From: Clostridiaceae bacterium | Lineage (GTDB): Bacteria > Bacillota > Clostridia > Saccharofermentanales > DTU023 | Direction of reading: 5' to 3' | DNA: 64,000 nt | NCBI GenBank assembly: GCA_012838795.1 | Contig: DUOO01000020.1 | Span: forward strand, 1 to 64,000 | Part shown: positions 1 through 9,288 of the stretch, one piece after another | Layout of the letters: each line of letters opens with the position of its first letter | Numbering within the stretch: position 1 is the first letter of the stretch | Notes under the pieces: generated by a model | Database searches by the model: none | What the model saw: the letters and a program-made list of their open reading frames with translations, nothing else | Told to the model about the DNA's origin: nothing | Position numbers and translations under genes: made by a program

Positions 1-192
1 AACCCGGGCGTTTGCACTTGCTCGCATCAGCTTTACTTCCTTTTCTCATTCGCTGCCTTCTTTTACTTTACTTTCATATAACGTTATTTCTCACTATTTC
101 TGACGCTTTACTGGAATAGATGAACTTAGTCTCAGAAATGTGTCGTCCTGAATTTCAATAAATTCTTTATTATGTAATTTATGATAATTGTA
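1..192. other. Window edge, no recognised gene
   Basis: I see no gene that I can support here. A minus-strand reading from an ATG at 49 stays open to the window edge (16 codons, basic), but it is too short to judge. The stretch is pyrimidine-rich on the plus strand up to about position 80 and AT-rich after that. Confidence 0.3.
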
Positions 193-230
193 AAAGACCT
201 CTTTCAGTATTACCTGACAAAGAGGTCTTT
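193..230 (-). terminator. Intrinsic terminator after the Thr/Pro-rich membrane protein gene
   Basis: A perfect 12-bp inverted repeat (AAAGACCTCTTT at 193-204, AAAGAGGTCTTT at 219-230) encloses a 14-nt loop. It sits 41 bp past the stop codon of the gene at 271-2502. T residues at the end of the stem and AT-rich flanks on both sides mean it could also stop plus-strand transcription. Confidence 0.8.
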
Positions 231-270
231 GTATTATTAGTTAATAGCTAGAAAATTTATCCGTATCCGT

Positions 271-2502
271 TTAGAAATTCAGATCATCCGCTTTACCATA
301 TAGATAAAATCCTCCGTAATCTACATTTTGATTATCGTAAAATTTTTCACTATCTGCATTTTCATGAGTACTGATAATCTTAAAATCCGTACCTATTTGA
401 TAAACTTCAACAACGGAATCGTTCTTCAAAACTGCAATTTTTATCGGATCAATTGAATCGGTTACAAAGAAACCGGCACAATCTTCAGATAATTTATATT
501 CTTTACCATCTGCATAAGCAAAAAGATCTTTGTCTTGTTGATAAACAATCGCAGAACCATCGACTGCAATCGCGAAATTATCTACAGCCTTATCTTTCGG
601 CAATGTCTTTAAACTATCTGTACTTAGTTCCCCTGACAAATTGAGATACTGAACTTTCTTTGAATCATTGATAAAAGCCAATAAATCACTTTGAATCCTG
701 ATATCATTTGCTACATTTGAAATTGCTTCAGGCTCTGTTTTATCTGCTTTTAATACATATAGTGTATTGCCCGTATTATCAGGCGTATTTTCTTTCCAGA
801 AAATGAGATTGCCTTTGATATCGGTCTTAATAGTATCACTTGTATATTTGTCCGCATCAGTAATCTCAGAAATAGCTGAGTCCTCAATGAGTACTCGATA
901 TAGTTTTTCTCCTGATTGATAGAATACTGCTTTAGCACTTACTGCCAATACTTTATCTACAGGTTGCTCCAGTTCAGTCAACTCAGATGTGCCTGTTTCA
1001 CCGGTAACTGTTATCGAATTATCATCAACTTTGGCTGCAGTTACTTTACCATCACCTGAAAGAGCCGTATTCTCCGGTAATTCCTTGATTAATCTCGGCA
1101 AATCAAGATTCGGATCAACTCCAGCCGGCAATCCGGGATAGTTCACTTCTTCTGCCGGTGGCGGCCAAGGTACTTCAGGCGCTTCCGGCTCTGTCGCTTC
1201 CGTTGTGGTAACCGCTGTAGTCGGTTCTTCCGTTGTAGTGGCAGCCGTTGTCGGTGCTTCCGTTGTAGTAGCCGCCGTTGTCGGTTCTTTCGTTGTGGTA
1301 GCATCCGTTGTCGGTGCAGCCGTTGTTGTACCGGCCGTTGTCGGTGCTTCCGTTGTAGTAGCAACCGTTGTCGGTGCAGCCGTTGTTGTAGCGGCTGTTG
1401 TCGGTGCTTTGGTTGTGGTCGCAACCGTTGTCGGTGCAGCCGTTGTTGTAGCGGCTGTTGTCGGTGCTTTGGTTGTGGTCGCAACCGTTGTGGTAGCGGC
1501 TGTTGTCGGTGCTTTGGTTGTAGTAGCGGCTGTTGTCGGTGCTTTGGTTGTAGTAGGTGTCGTAGTTGTATTAGTTACTTCACTAACTTCAATATCTTTT
1601 TTCGTTGTAGCAGTTGTAGCACGACGGGTAGGCGTCGTCATACTCACCGTATTACTGGGCAAATGTTTTGCCTTGCTCTTATCTTTATTTTCTTCCGAAG
1701 TAGTTACCTCCGGCAAAGTGGAATCTCCCGGCTCAGGTAACTTAATCTCTTTACTGGGTATACTTGAATTTTTTTTCTCAAATGATATGTTTTCATTATC
1801 ATCTGATTTTATTAAAGCTCTTACACCAAAATACAAAACTACTATTAGAAGTACTGCTGCTGCGGAACCAATGGCAATCCATAGTCTTCTCTTCTTTCTC
1901 GCTTCAGCTTCAAGTTCTTCTTCCACATAGTACATTCCCGAATCCAGCGGTTCATAATTCGAATCATTATCATAAATATTCGGATCGTAATCCGGCATAT
2001 ATGATCCATATGAATCTTCATCCGCTTGATAATCATATTGATAACCATATTGATAGTCATATGGGTTATCAGATTGATAATCAGGATGATATTCAGTTGA
2101 TTGGGAATCGTAAGAATCATAATATTGGCCTATATTCGGATCATAGTATTGTTGAGATGATTCCGTATAGCCAACACCTGAAGTATCCGAAGCATTTTCC
2201 TGGATTCTTTCTCGATAGACGTTCATAGAGGATTCCGTATAGCCATCACCTGAAGTATCCGAAGCTGCAAACGAATCATATCCTGACATATCAGAATCAA
2301 CAAACGGTTTATATATCGAAGTGTCGGATCCGTCAAACGGCATTTGGACAGTAGGACCGATATATTCACCGGTATCCGGATCATATAGTTCTTGAGGTTG
2401 GTTCACACCTTGATTATGGTTCACTTCCGGATTTTGCATTAATTCATTATTTTGCGGATCAACCGAAGAGCTATCACCCGGTTTATTATATGAATCATTC
2501 AT
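271..2502 (-). CDS. Tyr/Asp- and Thr/Pro-rich single-pass membrane protein, unknown function
   Basis: I do not recognise the family. Seen in the sequence (743 aa): residues 1-200 are acidic and rich in Tyr, Asp and Ser, with a duplicated segment (ASDTSGDGYTESS near 80 and ASDTSGVGYTESS near 104). An RKKRR stop-transfer patch is followed by one membrane helix at about 207-230, so the N-terminus should be cytosolic. A Thr/Pro/Ala stalk of about 120 residues repeats TTAATTTKAP-like units. The C-terminal 250 residues alternate short strands and turns in a way that suggests a beta-propeller-like extracytoplasmic domain. The start is the ATG at 2502, which has AGGTG six bases upstream; a TTG 15 bp further up places that ribosome site inside the gene. 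It appears to be a single-gene unit with its own terminator. A surface sensor or wall-spanning protein is inference only. Confidence 0.75.
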   Translation of the reverse strand: MNDSYNKPGDSSSVDPQNNELMQNPEVNHNQGVNQPQELYDPDTGEYIGPTVQMPFDGSDTSIYKPFVDSDMSGYDSFAASDTSGDGYTESSMNVYRERIQENASDTSGVGYTESSQQYYDPNIGQYYDSYDSQSTEYHPDYQSDNPYDYQYGYQYDYQADEDSYGSYMPDYDPNIYDNDSNYEPLDSGMYYVEEELEAEARKKRRLWIAIGSAAAVLLIVVLYFGVRALIKSDDNENISFEKKNSSIPSKEIKLPEPGDSTLPEVTTSEENKDKSKAKHLPSNTVSMTTPTRRATTATTKKDIEVSEVTNTTTTPTTTKAPTTAATTTKAPTTAATTTVATTTKAPTTAATTTAAPTTVATTTKAPTTAATTTAAPTTVATTTEAPTTAGTTTAAPTTDATTTKEPTTAATTTEAPTTAATTTEEPTTAVTTTEATEPEAPEVPWPPPAEEVNYPGLPAGVDPNLDLPRLIKELPENTALSGDGKVTAAKVDDNSITVTGETGTSELTELEQPVDKVLAVSAKAVFYQSGEKLYRVLIEDSAISEITDADKYTSDTIKTDIKGNLIFWKENTPDNTGNTLYVLKADKTEPEAISNVANDIRIQSDLLAFINDSKKVQYLNLSGELSTDSLKTLPKDKAVDNFAIAVDGSAIVYQQDKDLFAYADGKEYKLSEDCAGFFVTDSIDPIKIAVLKNDSVVEVYQIGTDFKIISTHENADSEKFYDNQNVDYGGFYLYGKADDLNF
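1205..1560 (-). repeat. Tandem 30-bp repeat encoding the Thr/Pro stalk
   Basis: Imperfect 30-bp units (10 codons, APTTAATTTK-like) repeat in frame about a dozen times. Two consecutive 60-bp blocks near 1398-1517 are almost identical, which points to recent slippage or unequal crossing over. Length variation between strains is likely. Confidence 0.85.
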
Positions 2503-2768
2503 TTTTTCACCTCGCAATTTTTTCTGCTCTGCTAATCTGAAACACGAAATTTAATTAATGAATGGTTTTTCAACAAATGATTTTAAAATACTTGTATTCA
2601 AAACACAAATGCTTTTAACCTACAGAGCCATTATTTTATTCTACTATTTTATCAATGATAATAGCTATAAAATGAAATGTAAATTATATTAATTAAAAGT
2701 TTTTTAAGATTTAGCTAAATATCTTCTATTCTTAAGTTCTTCTCCATTATAATTTTATACGGATTTGT

Positions 2769-4598
2769 CTACTTTTCAAACAAATCCATGTAATAAGCGA
2801 ACGTTTCCAATGCTTGTTCAATCGGCTCTGCTTTTGTCATATCAATGCCGGCTGCAGCCAATGTTTCAATCGGATAGTCGGAACTTCCTGATTTCAAGAA
2901 ATCCAGATAGTTGTTAAGAACTTCCTGATCACCGATCAATATTTTCTTAGCAAATAAAGTTGCTGCACTGAATCCCGTAGCGTATTGATACACATAATAA
3001 TTATAGTAAAAATGCGGAATACGCATCCACTCCAGACTGATTTCCGGATCCGAAACAAGTGACGGACCGTAAAATTCATAGTTGATTCTCAGATATTCCT
3101 GATTCAGATATTCTGCTGTCAACGGTACTCCTTGTTGTTCAGCTTGATGAATTAAATGTTCAAATTTAGCAAACTGAGTTTGACGAAACACAGTAGCTTT
3201 AAAACCGTTTAAATAGTGGTTGATTATATAGCGTCGACGCTCAGGATCGGTCTCATGATTTAACAGATAATCCGTTAATAAATTTTCATTTGTTGTGGAA
3301 GCAATTTCAGCTAAAAAAATTGAGTAACCACTATACGGATAAGGTTGTGTTTCCTTCGAAAAGTAAGTATGTGCTGAATGACCTAATTCATGAATTAAAG
3401 TATAAACTGAATCAAGTGACCCTTGCCAATTTAAGAGGATATACGGATTTGAATCATAGTTTCCGGAACTATAACCGCCAGAGTATTTACCTTGACTCGG
3501 GAACCAGTCGATCCATCTTTCGGCAAAAGCTTTTTCGATAACTTGAATATATTCTTCACCTAAAGGTTGTAAAGCTTCTATCGCTAAATCTTGAGCTTCA
3601 GCAGGTGTAAATTTGAAATCAACATCTGCAACCATTGGTGTATACAAATCATAACAATGTAAATATTTTAATCCTAAAGCTTTCTTGCGAATTCTCACAT
3701 AACGATGCAACAAATTGATGTTTTTTGTTACAGTATCAAGCAATTGATCATAAACAGCCTCAGGAATTGCATTGACGAATAAAGCAGCCGCTCTGGCATT
3801 GTCATAGCCGCGAACTTCAGCCAGATAATTATGTTGTTTAATTTGGTTCTGTAAAGTTAAGGCTAAAGTATTCTCAAACTTCCGATAGGTTCCGTAATAT
3901 TTTTTAAATGTTTTTTTGCGTATTCTCCGTTCTCTGCTTTCCATCAACGAAGTATAGTTCGACTGAGTTATTCTGACTTTATGTCCTTTTCTTATTTTGA
4001 CCCCGGGAAATTTAAGATCAGCATTGCTGAAAATAGCGAATATATCAGATCCCGCATCAAATACATCACCTGCTTTGGCTATCAAAGTTTCTTCTTTTTC
4101 ACTCAAAGTATGTGCTTTATTTCTTGCAATATCTTTGAAAAACTGTTCATACACTTGAAGTTCTGAATTCTCTTGTAAAAAATTATCAATAATTTCAGAA
4201 TCAATTGCTGTTAATTCCGGTGTTAAAAATGCCAACTTTCCTGATAGTTGTGAGTAACTCTGGCTTATTCGGGAATACATTGCCGAATAATTCGAATCTG
4301 CTTGATCCTGATCATGTTTCAACCGAGCATATAATATTAGTTTCCCCGCTTCACGTGATAACTGTTCGGCATGTCGCAATGCGGCAAGAACTTGTCCGGC
4401 AGATTCTGCCAGTTTCCCGGCATAACGATCTGCATCAGTTATTTTTCCCTTGAAATCCGTGAAAGCTTTTTCCCAAGCTTCATCCGATGCAAAAAGTACA
4501 GTTAAATCCCATGTCGCTTGCTCCGGTATTTCCGAACGTTGCCAATTCTTACTGTAATCAAATTGATTCATATCTTGAATCATTAATTTATATTGCAT
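2769..4598 (-). CDS. pepF: Oligoendopeptidase F (M3B metallopeptidase)
   Basis: This is a cytoplasmic zinc endopeptidase that degrades oligopeptides. The 609-aa product has the M3 HExxH zinc site as HELGHSAH at about residue 400, the downstream Glu-containing helix (FLAEIASTTNE) and the usual PepF_N helical region. Its length matches the family (about 600 aa). I chose the ATG at 4598, which has AAAGG seven bases upstream, over the GTG at 4613, whose reading would contain that site. A short inverted repeat (GGATTTGT/ACAAATCC, 2761-2787) overlaps the stop codon and could act as a weak terminator. The next gene upstream, the alcohol dehydrogenase, ends 43 bp away, so cotranscription is possible. 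Confidence 0.93.
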   Translation of the reverse strand: MQYKLMIQDMNQFDYSKNWQRSEIPEQATWDLTVLFASDEAWEKAFTDFKGKITDADRYAGKLAESAGQVLAALRHAEQLSREAGKLILYARLKHDQDQADSNYSAMYSRISQSYSQLSGKLAFLTPELTAIDSEIIDNFLQENSELQVYEQFFKDIARNKAHTLSEKEETLIAKAGDVFDAGSDIFAIFSNADLKFPGVKIRKGHKVRITQSNYTSLMESRERRIRKKTFKKYYGTYRKFENTLALTLQNQIKQHNYLAEVRGYDNARAAALFVNAIPEAVYDQLLDTVTKNINLLHRYVRIRKKALGLKYLHCYDLYTPMVADVDFKFTPAEAQDLAIEALQPLGEEYIQVIEKAFAERWIDWFPSQGKYSGGYSSGNYDSNPYILLNWQGSLDSVYTLIHELGHSAHTYFSKETQPYPYSGYSIFLAEIASTTNENLLTDYLLNHETDPERRRYIINHYLNGFKATVFRQTQFAKFEHLIHQAEQQGVPLTAEYLNQEYLRINYEFYGPSLVSDPEISLEWMRIPHFYYNYYVYQYATGFSAATLFAKKILIGDQEVLNNYLDFLKSGSSDYPIETLAAAGIDMTKAEPIEQALETFAYYMDLFEK

Positions 4599-4641
4599 TT
4601 TAAAACCTTTCACTTAAGAAACTCATAACTAACTAAAAAAA

Positions 4642-5817
4642 TTACAAGCACAGATGATAAATACTGCTGATATCGTCACGTGTCAACGGTTCAAATGAAC
4701 CTAAAACATCTCCATTGCCTTTAATATTGACTTTAGCAGACAATTGGGGAATATCTTCTTCCTTGGCACCTATTTCGGCGAAAGTAGTCGGCATACCGAT
4801 CATCTTGAAAAATGTTTCGAAAGCAGCAATCCCTTTGCTGGCAGTTTCTTGCGGATTTTCAAAATTAATATCCAGATTCCAGACTCTATTCGCTAACTGA
4901 GCATAACGCATGACATGTTTAGGCATGGTAAATTTCATATAAGCGGGTAAAACAACAGCTAAGCCTGCACCGTGTGCAACATCATATAAAGCTGATAACT
5001 CATGCTCTATTTGATGTGATGACCAGTCCTGTTCTTTCCCGACACCCAAAATATCATTATGAGCCACAGTACCTGCCCACATTAAATTTGCTCTGGCACC
5101 ATAATCTTTTGGATTATTCATAACCTTAAAGGCATTATCAATAATTGATTTCATAACAGCTTCCGACATTCTGTCTGTCAAATCAACTTCCGGAGTATTG
5201 CTGAAATAACGTTCCAAGATATGAGAAAGCATATCTACAATACCGCAAGCTGTCTGATAAGGCGGTAAAGTATACATTAACTCCGGATTCATAATACTGA
5301 AAACCGGACGAATTAATTCAGATTTGAAACCGTATTTTTTCCAGCCCTTTTCATTGGTTATAACTGATGAATACGATGCTTCCGTACCGGTAGCAGCCAA
5401 GGTTATAATCGTCCCTACAGGAATTGCTTTTTCTATTTCCGGTCTTTGCTCATAAAGCTCCCAGAAATCTCCGTCGTACGGTACTCCTGCAGCAATCGCT
5501 TTAGCAGAATCGATAGCACTGCCGCCACCTACTCCGAGAATGAAATCCACATTCTCTTTACGGCATAATTCGATTCCTTCATAAACTAAACCAGCTCTTG
5601 GATTTGGCTTGACACCTCCTAATTCAACAAATTCAACATTGCTTTGTTGAAGAGATTTTCTGACTTTGTTCAATAAACCGCTGCGTTCAACGGAGCCTTG
5701 TCCATAATGAATCAAAACTTTCGTGCCACCGAATTTTTTAGTTAATTCACCGACTTTTTCTTCTGTATCCTTACCAAATTCAAAAAAGGTGGGACTGCAA
5801 AAATTAAAATTTAACAT
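4642..5817 (-). CDS. Iron-containing alcohol dehydrogenase (butanol dehydrogenase / YqhD type)
   Basis: This is an NAD(P)H-dependent reductase that turns aldehydes into alcohols, typical of fermenters. The 391-aa product has the Fe-ADH dinucleotide site GVGGGSAIDSAK near residue 97 and metal-ligand histidines in DMLSHILERYF and in the EHELSALYDVAHGAG segment. The opening motif (NFNFCSPTFFEFGKD) is that of the BdhA/YqhD subgroup. The start ATG has AAAGGAG upstream. It lies 23 bp downstream of gyrA, probably by readthrough rather than shared function. The exact aldehyde cannot be told from sequence. Confidence 0.9.
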   Translation of the reverse strand: MLNFNFCSPTFFEFGKDTEEKVGELTKKFGGTKVLIHYGQGSVERSGLLNKVRKSLQQSNVEFVELGGVKPNPRAGLVYEGIELCRKENVDFILGVGGGSAIDSAKAIAAGVPYDGDFWELYEQRPEIEKAIPVGTIITLAATGTEASYSSVITNEKGWKKYGFKSELIRPVFSIMNPELMYTLPPYQTACGIVDMLSHILERYFSNTPEVDLTDRMSEAVMKSIIDNAFKVMNNPKDYGARANLMWAGTVAHNDILGVGKEQDWSSHQIEHELSALYDVAHGAGLAVVLPAYMKFTMPKHVMRYAQLANRVWNLDINFENPQETASKGIAAFETFFKMIGMPTTFAEIGAKEEDIPQLSAKVNIKGNGDVLGSFEPLTRDDISSIYHLCL

Positions 5818-5840
5818 ATAAATCTCCTTTAGTTTGTGTA

Positions 5841-8516
5841 TTAATTGTTTTCAACTTCTTCAAAATTATCTAAATCTTCAGAATCTTCAGCATTTTCAAA
5901 ATCATCTGATTCTTCAAGATCTTCAGAATTATCCAACTCCTCAATATCTTCAGAGTTTTCTGCATCTTCATCATCTTCTTCCGGATAAACAATTGCCAAA
6001 TCGACAACTTTACCTTCGCCTTTTTTCGAACGCATTAAAGTTACTCCCTGGGTATTACGTGAAATCAACGGAACCTCTGAAGTCGCAATGCGAATTACGA
6101 TGCCTTGGTCATTAATTAAAAGCAAATCGCAATTGTCATCTTTTTCGATTAAAGCAATTTTTACCGCCTTGCCGGTACGTTTGGTTATCTTATAGGTAAT
6201 AATCCCTTTGCCTCCACGATTTTGTACACGATACTCATTCAAATCGGTTGCTTTACCGAAACCGTTTTCCGTAACTATTAACAAATTACCGTTCGCTTCA
6301 GTCGTGACCATACCGATTACAAAATCATTTTTCGACAAGGTAATTCCTTTTACACCCATTGTATTGCGAGCAGTAGCACGCACATCACTTTGTTTAAATC
6401 GAATCGCTTTTCCTTGGTTAGTTGCTAAAACAACATCATCTTTATCTGCTACAAGCTGGACACCAACCAATTCATCATCTTCTCGCAAATTAATCGCTAT
6501 CAGACCACCACGATGAATGTTACGATAATCACGCAATTCCGTTTTCTTGATCAAACCGTTTTTGGTTGACATTAATAAGTATACATCTTGGTCAAAAGTT
6601 TCGATTGGAATCAAACCGGAAACCTTTTCATCCGGACCCAGCCTCAATAAATTGACAATTGCTGTTCCTCTGGCATATCGTCCAGCCTCAGGAACTTGAT
6701 AGCCTTTCAAATGATATACATTGCCTTTATTTGTGAAAAATAACAGAATATCATGTGTACTGGTTGTAATGATCGTATCAGCAAAATCTTCATCCCTTGC
6801 TTGAACTCCGGTAATTCCTCGCCCTCCTCTTCGTTGAGCCGAGTAAGTCTCAACTGATGAACCTTTAATATAGCCTTTGTTAGTCATTGTAATAACAATT
6901 TGAGCCTCTTCGATCAATGATTCATCTTCGATATCGAGTTGGAAATTATGTGCCGGATCAATATAACTTCTACGTTCATCGGCATATCTTTTTTTCGTAT
7001 CTTCCAATTCATCAATTACTATTTGATCTAAAAGACCGGAATCAGTCAGTACTGAAGTATAGTAGGCAATTTTTTCTTCTAAATCATCAGCCTCGGCCTG
7101 TAATTTGTCGCGTTCCAGACCCGATAATCTTCCCAAACGCATATCTACGACATGCTGAGCTTGTTTTTCCGACAAAGCAAAACGCTCAACTAAATTTTGT
7201 TTGGCATGTGCTTCACTGGCTGAGGCACGAATAATATTGATAACTTCATCAATATGGTCGATTGCCAATTGTAACCCTTCAACAATATGCTTTCTGGCTT
7301 CGGCTCTTTCCTTATCAAATTTTGTCCGTCTGGTAATTACGTCGCGGCGGAAATCAATAAATTGTTGTAAAGCTTCAGGCAGATTGAGAATCCGCGGTAC
7401 ATAATTATTGTCTTCATCTTTAACCAATGCCAAAATATTTGCACTGAAAGTATCTTGCATCTGGGTAAAACGGAATAACTGATTCAATACAACATTTGGA
7501 GTTGCATCTCTTTTCAGTTCAATCACGATACGCACTTCCTGATTGCGGTCGGATTCATCTCTTACATCGGAAATACCGTCGATCCGTCTATCTTTCATCA
7601 GATCAGCAATCCGCTCAATTAAACGTGCTTTATTTACCATATACGGTAATTCATGTACTACAATTCGATAGCGGCCATTACGCATTTCTTCGGTTTCCGT
7701 TTTTGCTCTGACTACAATACGACCTTTACCTGTACGATAAGCAGATTTGATTCCGGCAGTACCCATAATTATTCCTGCAGTAGGAAAATCCGGACCCGGA
7801 ATAATTTTCATCAATTCGTCTGCATCAGCTTCAGGATTTCTAATCAAATGGATTGTCGCATCAATTGCTTCACCCATATTATGTGGTGGAATATTCGTTG
7901 CCATACCTACAGCAATACCGGTTGAACCATTGACTAATAAATTAGGGAACGGAGCAGGTAATACTTCAGGCTCCATCTCATGCTCATCAAAATTAGGCTG
8001 GAAATTGACCGTATCTTTGTTGATATTGTTCATCATCTCACTTGAAAGCCTGGGCAGACGAGCTTCAGTATAACGATAGGCTGCAGGCGGATCTCCGTCT
8101 CGCGAACCGAAGTTGCCGTGACCGTCAACTAAAATATGACGCATTGAGAAAGATTGAGCCATCCTTACTAAGCTGTCATATACAGCGGCATCACCATGCG
8201 GATGAAATCTGCCTAAAACATCACCCACCGTAGTAGCACATTTACGAAAAGGCTTATCATGGGTAAAACCCTGAGTATACATTGAATACAATATTCTGCG
8301 ATGGACCGGCTTCAAACCGTCACGCGCATCGGGAATTGCTCTGTCCGTAATAACACTCATTGCATAATCAATGAATGCTTTCTTCATTTCCTGTTCGAGA
8401 TCTCCCGGAATAATTACATTGTTCGGATTTTGAAAAGCAGCATCGACCTCCGCTTCACGTTTTTCTTGCAGAGTACGATTATCGAACTGTTCTTTATTAT
8501 TGTTATCTTCAGCCAT
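5841..8516 (-). CDS. gyrA: DNA gyrase subunit A
   Basis: This is the breakage-reunion subunit of DNA gyrase, which introduces negative supercoils. The 891-aa product has the catalytic tyrosine at residue 149 (RYTEARL), the HPHGD motif at 105-109, and the GyrA-box as QRRGGRG in the C-terminal DNA-wrapping domain, which separates it from ParC. Residue 110, equivalent to E. coli Ser83 of the quinolone-resistance region, is Ala; the residue equivalent to Asp87 is kept (Asp114). A long Asp/Glu/Ser tail (about 845-891) ends the protein. The start ATG follows AGGAGG. gyrB is not in the window and upstream is a 770-bp gap, so gyrA is probably transcribed from its own promoter. Confidence 0.97.
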   Translation of the reverse strand: MAEDNNNKEQFDNRTLQEKREAEVDAAFQNPNNVIIPGDLEQEMKKAFIDYAMSVITDRAIPDARDGLKPVHRRILYSMYTQGFTHDKPFRKCATTVGDVLGRFHPHGDAAVYDSLVRMAQSFSMRHILVDGHGNFGSRDGDPPAAYRYTEARLPRLSSEMMNNINKDTVNFQPNFDEHEMEPEVLPAPFPNLLVNGSTGIAVGMATNIPPHNMGEAIDATIHLIRNPEADADELMKIIPGPDFPTAGIIMGTAGIKSAYRTGKGRIVVRAKTETEEMRNGRYRIVVHELPYMVNKARLIERIADLMKDRRIDGISDVRDESDRNQEVRIVIELKRDATPNVVLNQLFRFTQMQDTFSANILALVKDEDNNYVPRILNLPEALQQFIDFRRDVITRRTKFDKERAEARKHIVEGLQLAIDHIDEVINIIRASASEAHAKQNLVERFALSEKQAQHVVDMRLGRLSGLERDKLQAEADDLEEKIAYYTSVLTDSGLLDQIVIDELEDTKKRYADERRSYIDPAHNFQLDIEDESLIEEAQIVITMTNKGYIKGSSVETYSAQRRGGRGITGVQARDEDFADTIITTSTHDILLFFTNKGNVYHLKGYQVPEAGRYARGTAIVNLLRLGPDEKVSGLIPIETFDQDVYLLMSTKNGLIKKTELRDYRNIHRGGLIAINLREDDELVGVQLVADKDDVVLATNQGKAIRFKQSDVRATARNTMGVKGITLSKNDFVIGMVTTEANGNLLIVTENGFGKATDLNEYRVQNRGGKGIITYKITKRTGKAVKIALIEKDDNCDLLLINDQGIVIRIATSEVPLISRNTQGVTLMRSKKGEGKVVDLAIVYPEEDDEDAENSEDIEELDNSEDLEESDDFENAEDSEDLDNFEEVENN

Positions 8517-8518
8517 GA

Positions 8519-8651
8519 AGCTGATTCCTCCTATTATCTGTTTGCTTAACAGAACCTCCTAATAGAATTTCCCCTTTGAAGAAGAAACATTCAACTAAGA
8601 AAAGTTATTCAACTATAAGCAATACGCAATTTTTTCTACCTATATATTATA
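8519..8651 (-). promoter_or_regulatory. gyrA leader with probable -10 box and doubled Shine-Dalgarno
   Basis: On the minus strand a TATAAT hexamer lies at 8651-8646; no convincing -35 box was found. The leader carries two AGGAGG sequences, one directly before gyrA and one 25-30 bp further upstream, separated by a small CTGTT/AACAG hairpin. The upstream site has no obvious start codon after it, so it may be a ribosome standby site or the remains of a leader peptide. Confidence 0.35.
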
Positions 8652-9288
8652 CATACTGTTGACCAAAAAAACTTTATTATTTTTCGTTTTGTTTGCTTCC
8701 GACATGCTGAACTAACATGGAAAACAATCTCCATCAGCTTCGTTGTGAATTGATGATTTTAACTAAATTCTTCGAAAACTCCGGACACGGCAGACTTTAG
8801 AAGGATAAAGTTTTACCGGAACGGCTTTTTTGACACAGAATCATCTGAGAGGAGTACAGATGTGTCCAAAATTATGAGCCTGCGGGTTTTTTCTTAAAAG
8901 TTTCGGTCTGCAAAGCAAAGCTCTATTTGCTGAAATAAATTATTTGATACAAAGTCCGAATAATTTATCAGAGATTAAAATTTAAAAAGCGAAAGCCGCA
9001 GAATATTTCTACGACTTTCTGACGTTGAGATAATCGGGGGAGATTACCAATACGAAACAATATAAGTATTATTAATTGTAAGTAATAAAAGATACCCATT
9101 CTTCTTAAACAAAAATTTAATCAGCCGGTTTATAAAATGGCTTTTAATTCTTACGGTTTCAGGCTTAGTTTAGTGATTATAAAAAAGTTTTGCAGTGATT
9201 CAAATCACAATAAATTAAATATTTTAACAGAACGAATAATTTAACGATATCAACGATGTCATAAGTTAAGTATTATATTAATTTGAAT
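8652..9288. other. 637-bp gene-free stretch between gyrA and rsmG
   Basis: Apart from the rsmG operon terminator (8984-9019) I find nothing definite. A plus-strand 27-codon reading starts at 8717 without a ribosome site. A bulged inverted repeat (GACAC...ATCTG / CAGATGTGTC) lies near 8830-8863 and has no T-run. The stretch could be decayed coding DNA, but I could not identify a source. Confidence 0.4.
8984..9019 (-). terminator. Intrinsic terminator of the rpmH-rsmG operon
   Basis: Read on the minus strand, an 11-bp stem (GAAAGTCGTAG with CTGCGGCTTTC, two G-U pairs) closes a 7-nt loop and is followed by GCTTTTT. On the plus strand the same positions give C-A mismatches, so it works only in the minus direction. 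It lies 270 bp past the rsmG stop codon. Confidence 0.75.

Noticed and set aside
1-49. Start of a basic protein reading off the left edge on the minus strand
   Set aside because: Only 16 codons are visible, with no family resemblance; not enough to call.
1205-1930. 241-codon Val/Ala-rich plus-strand reading
   Set aside because: It is the mirror of the Thr/Pro/Ala repeat stalk on the other strand; composition is forced by the repeat and there is no ribosome site.
8652-8983. Possible decayed insertion sequence or small protein gene
   Set aside because: No terminal repeats, no recognisable transposase fragment, and the 27-codon frame at 8717 lacks a ribosome site.
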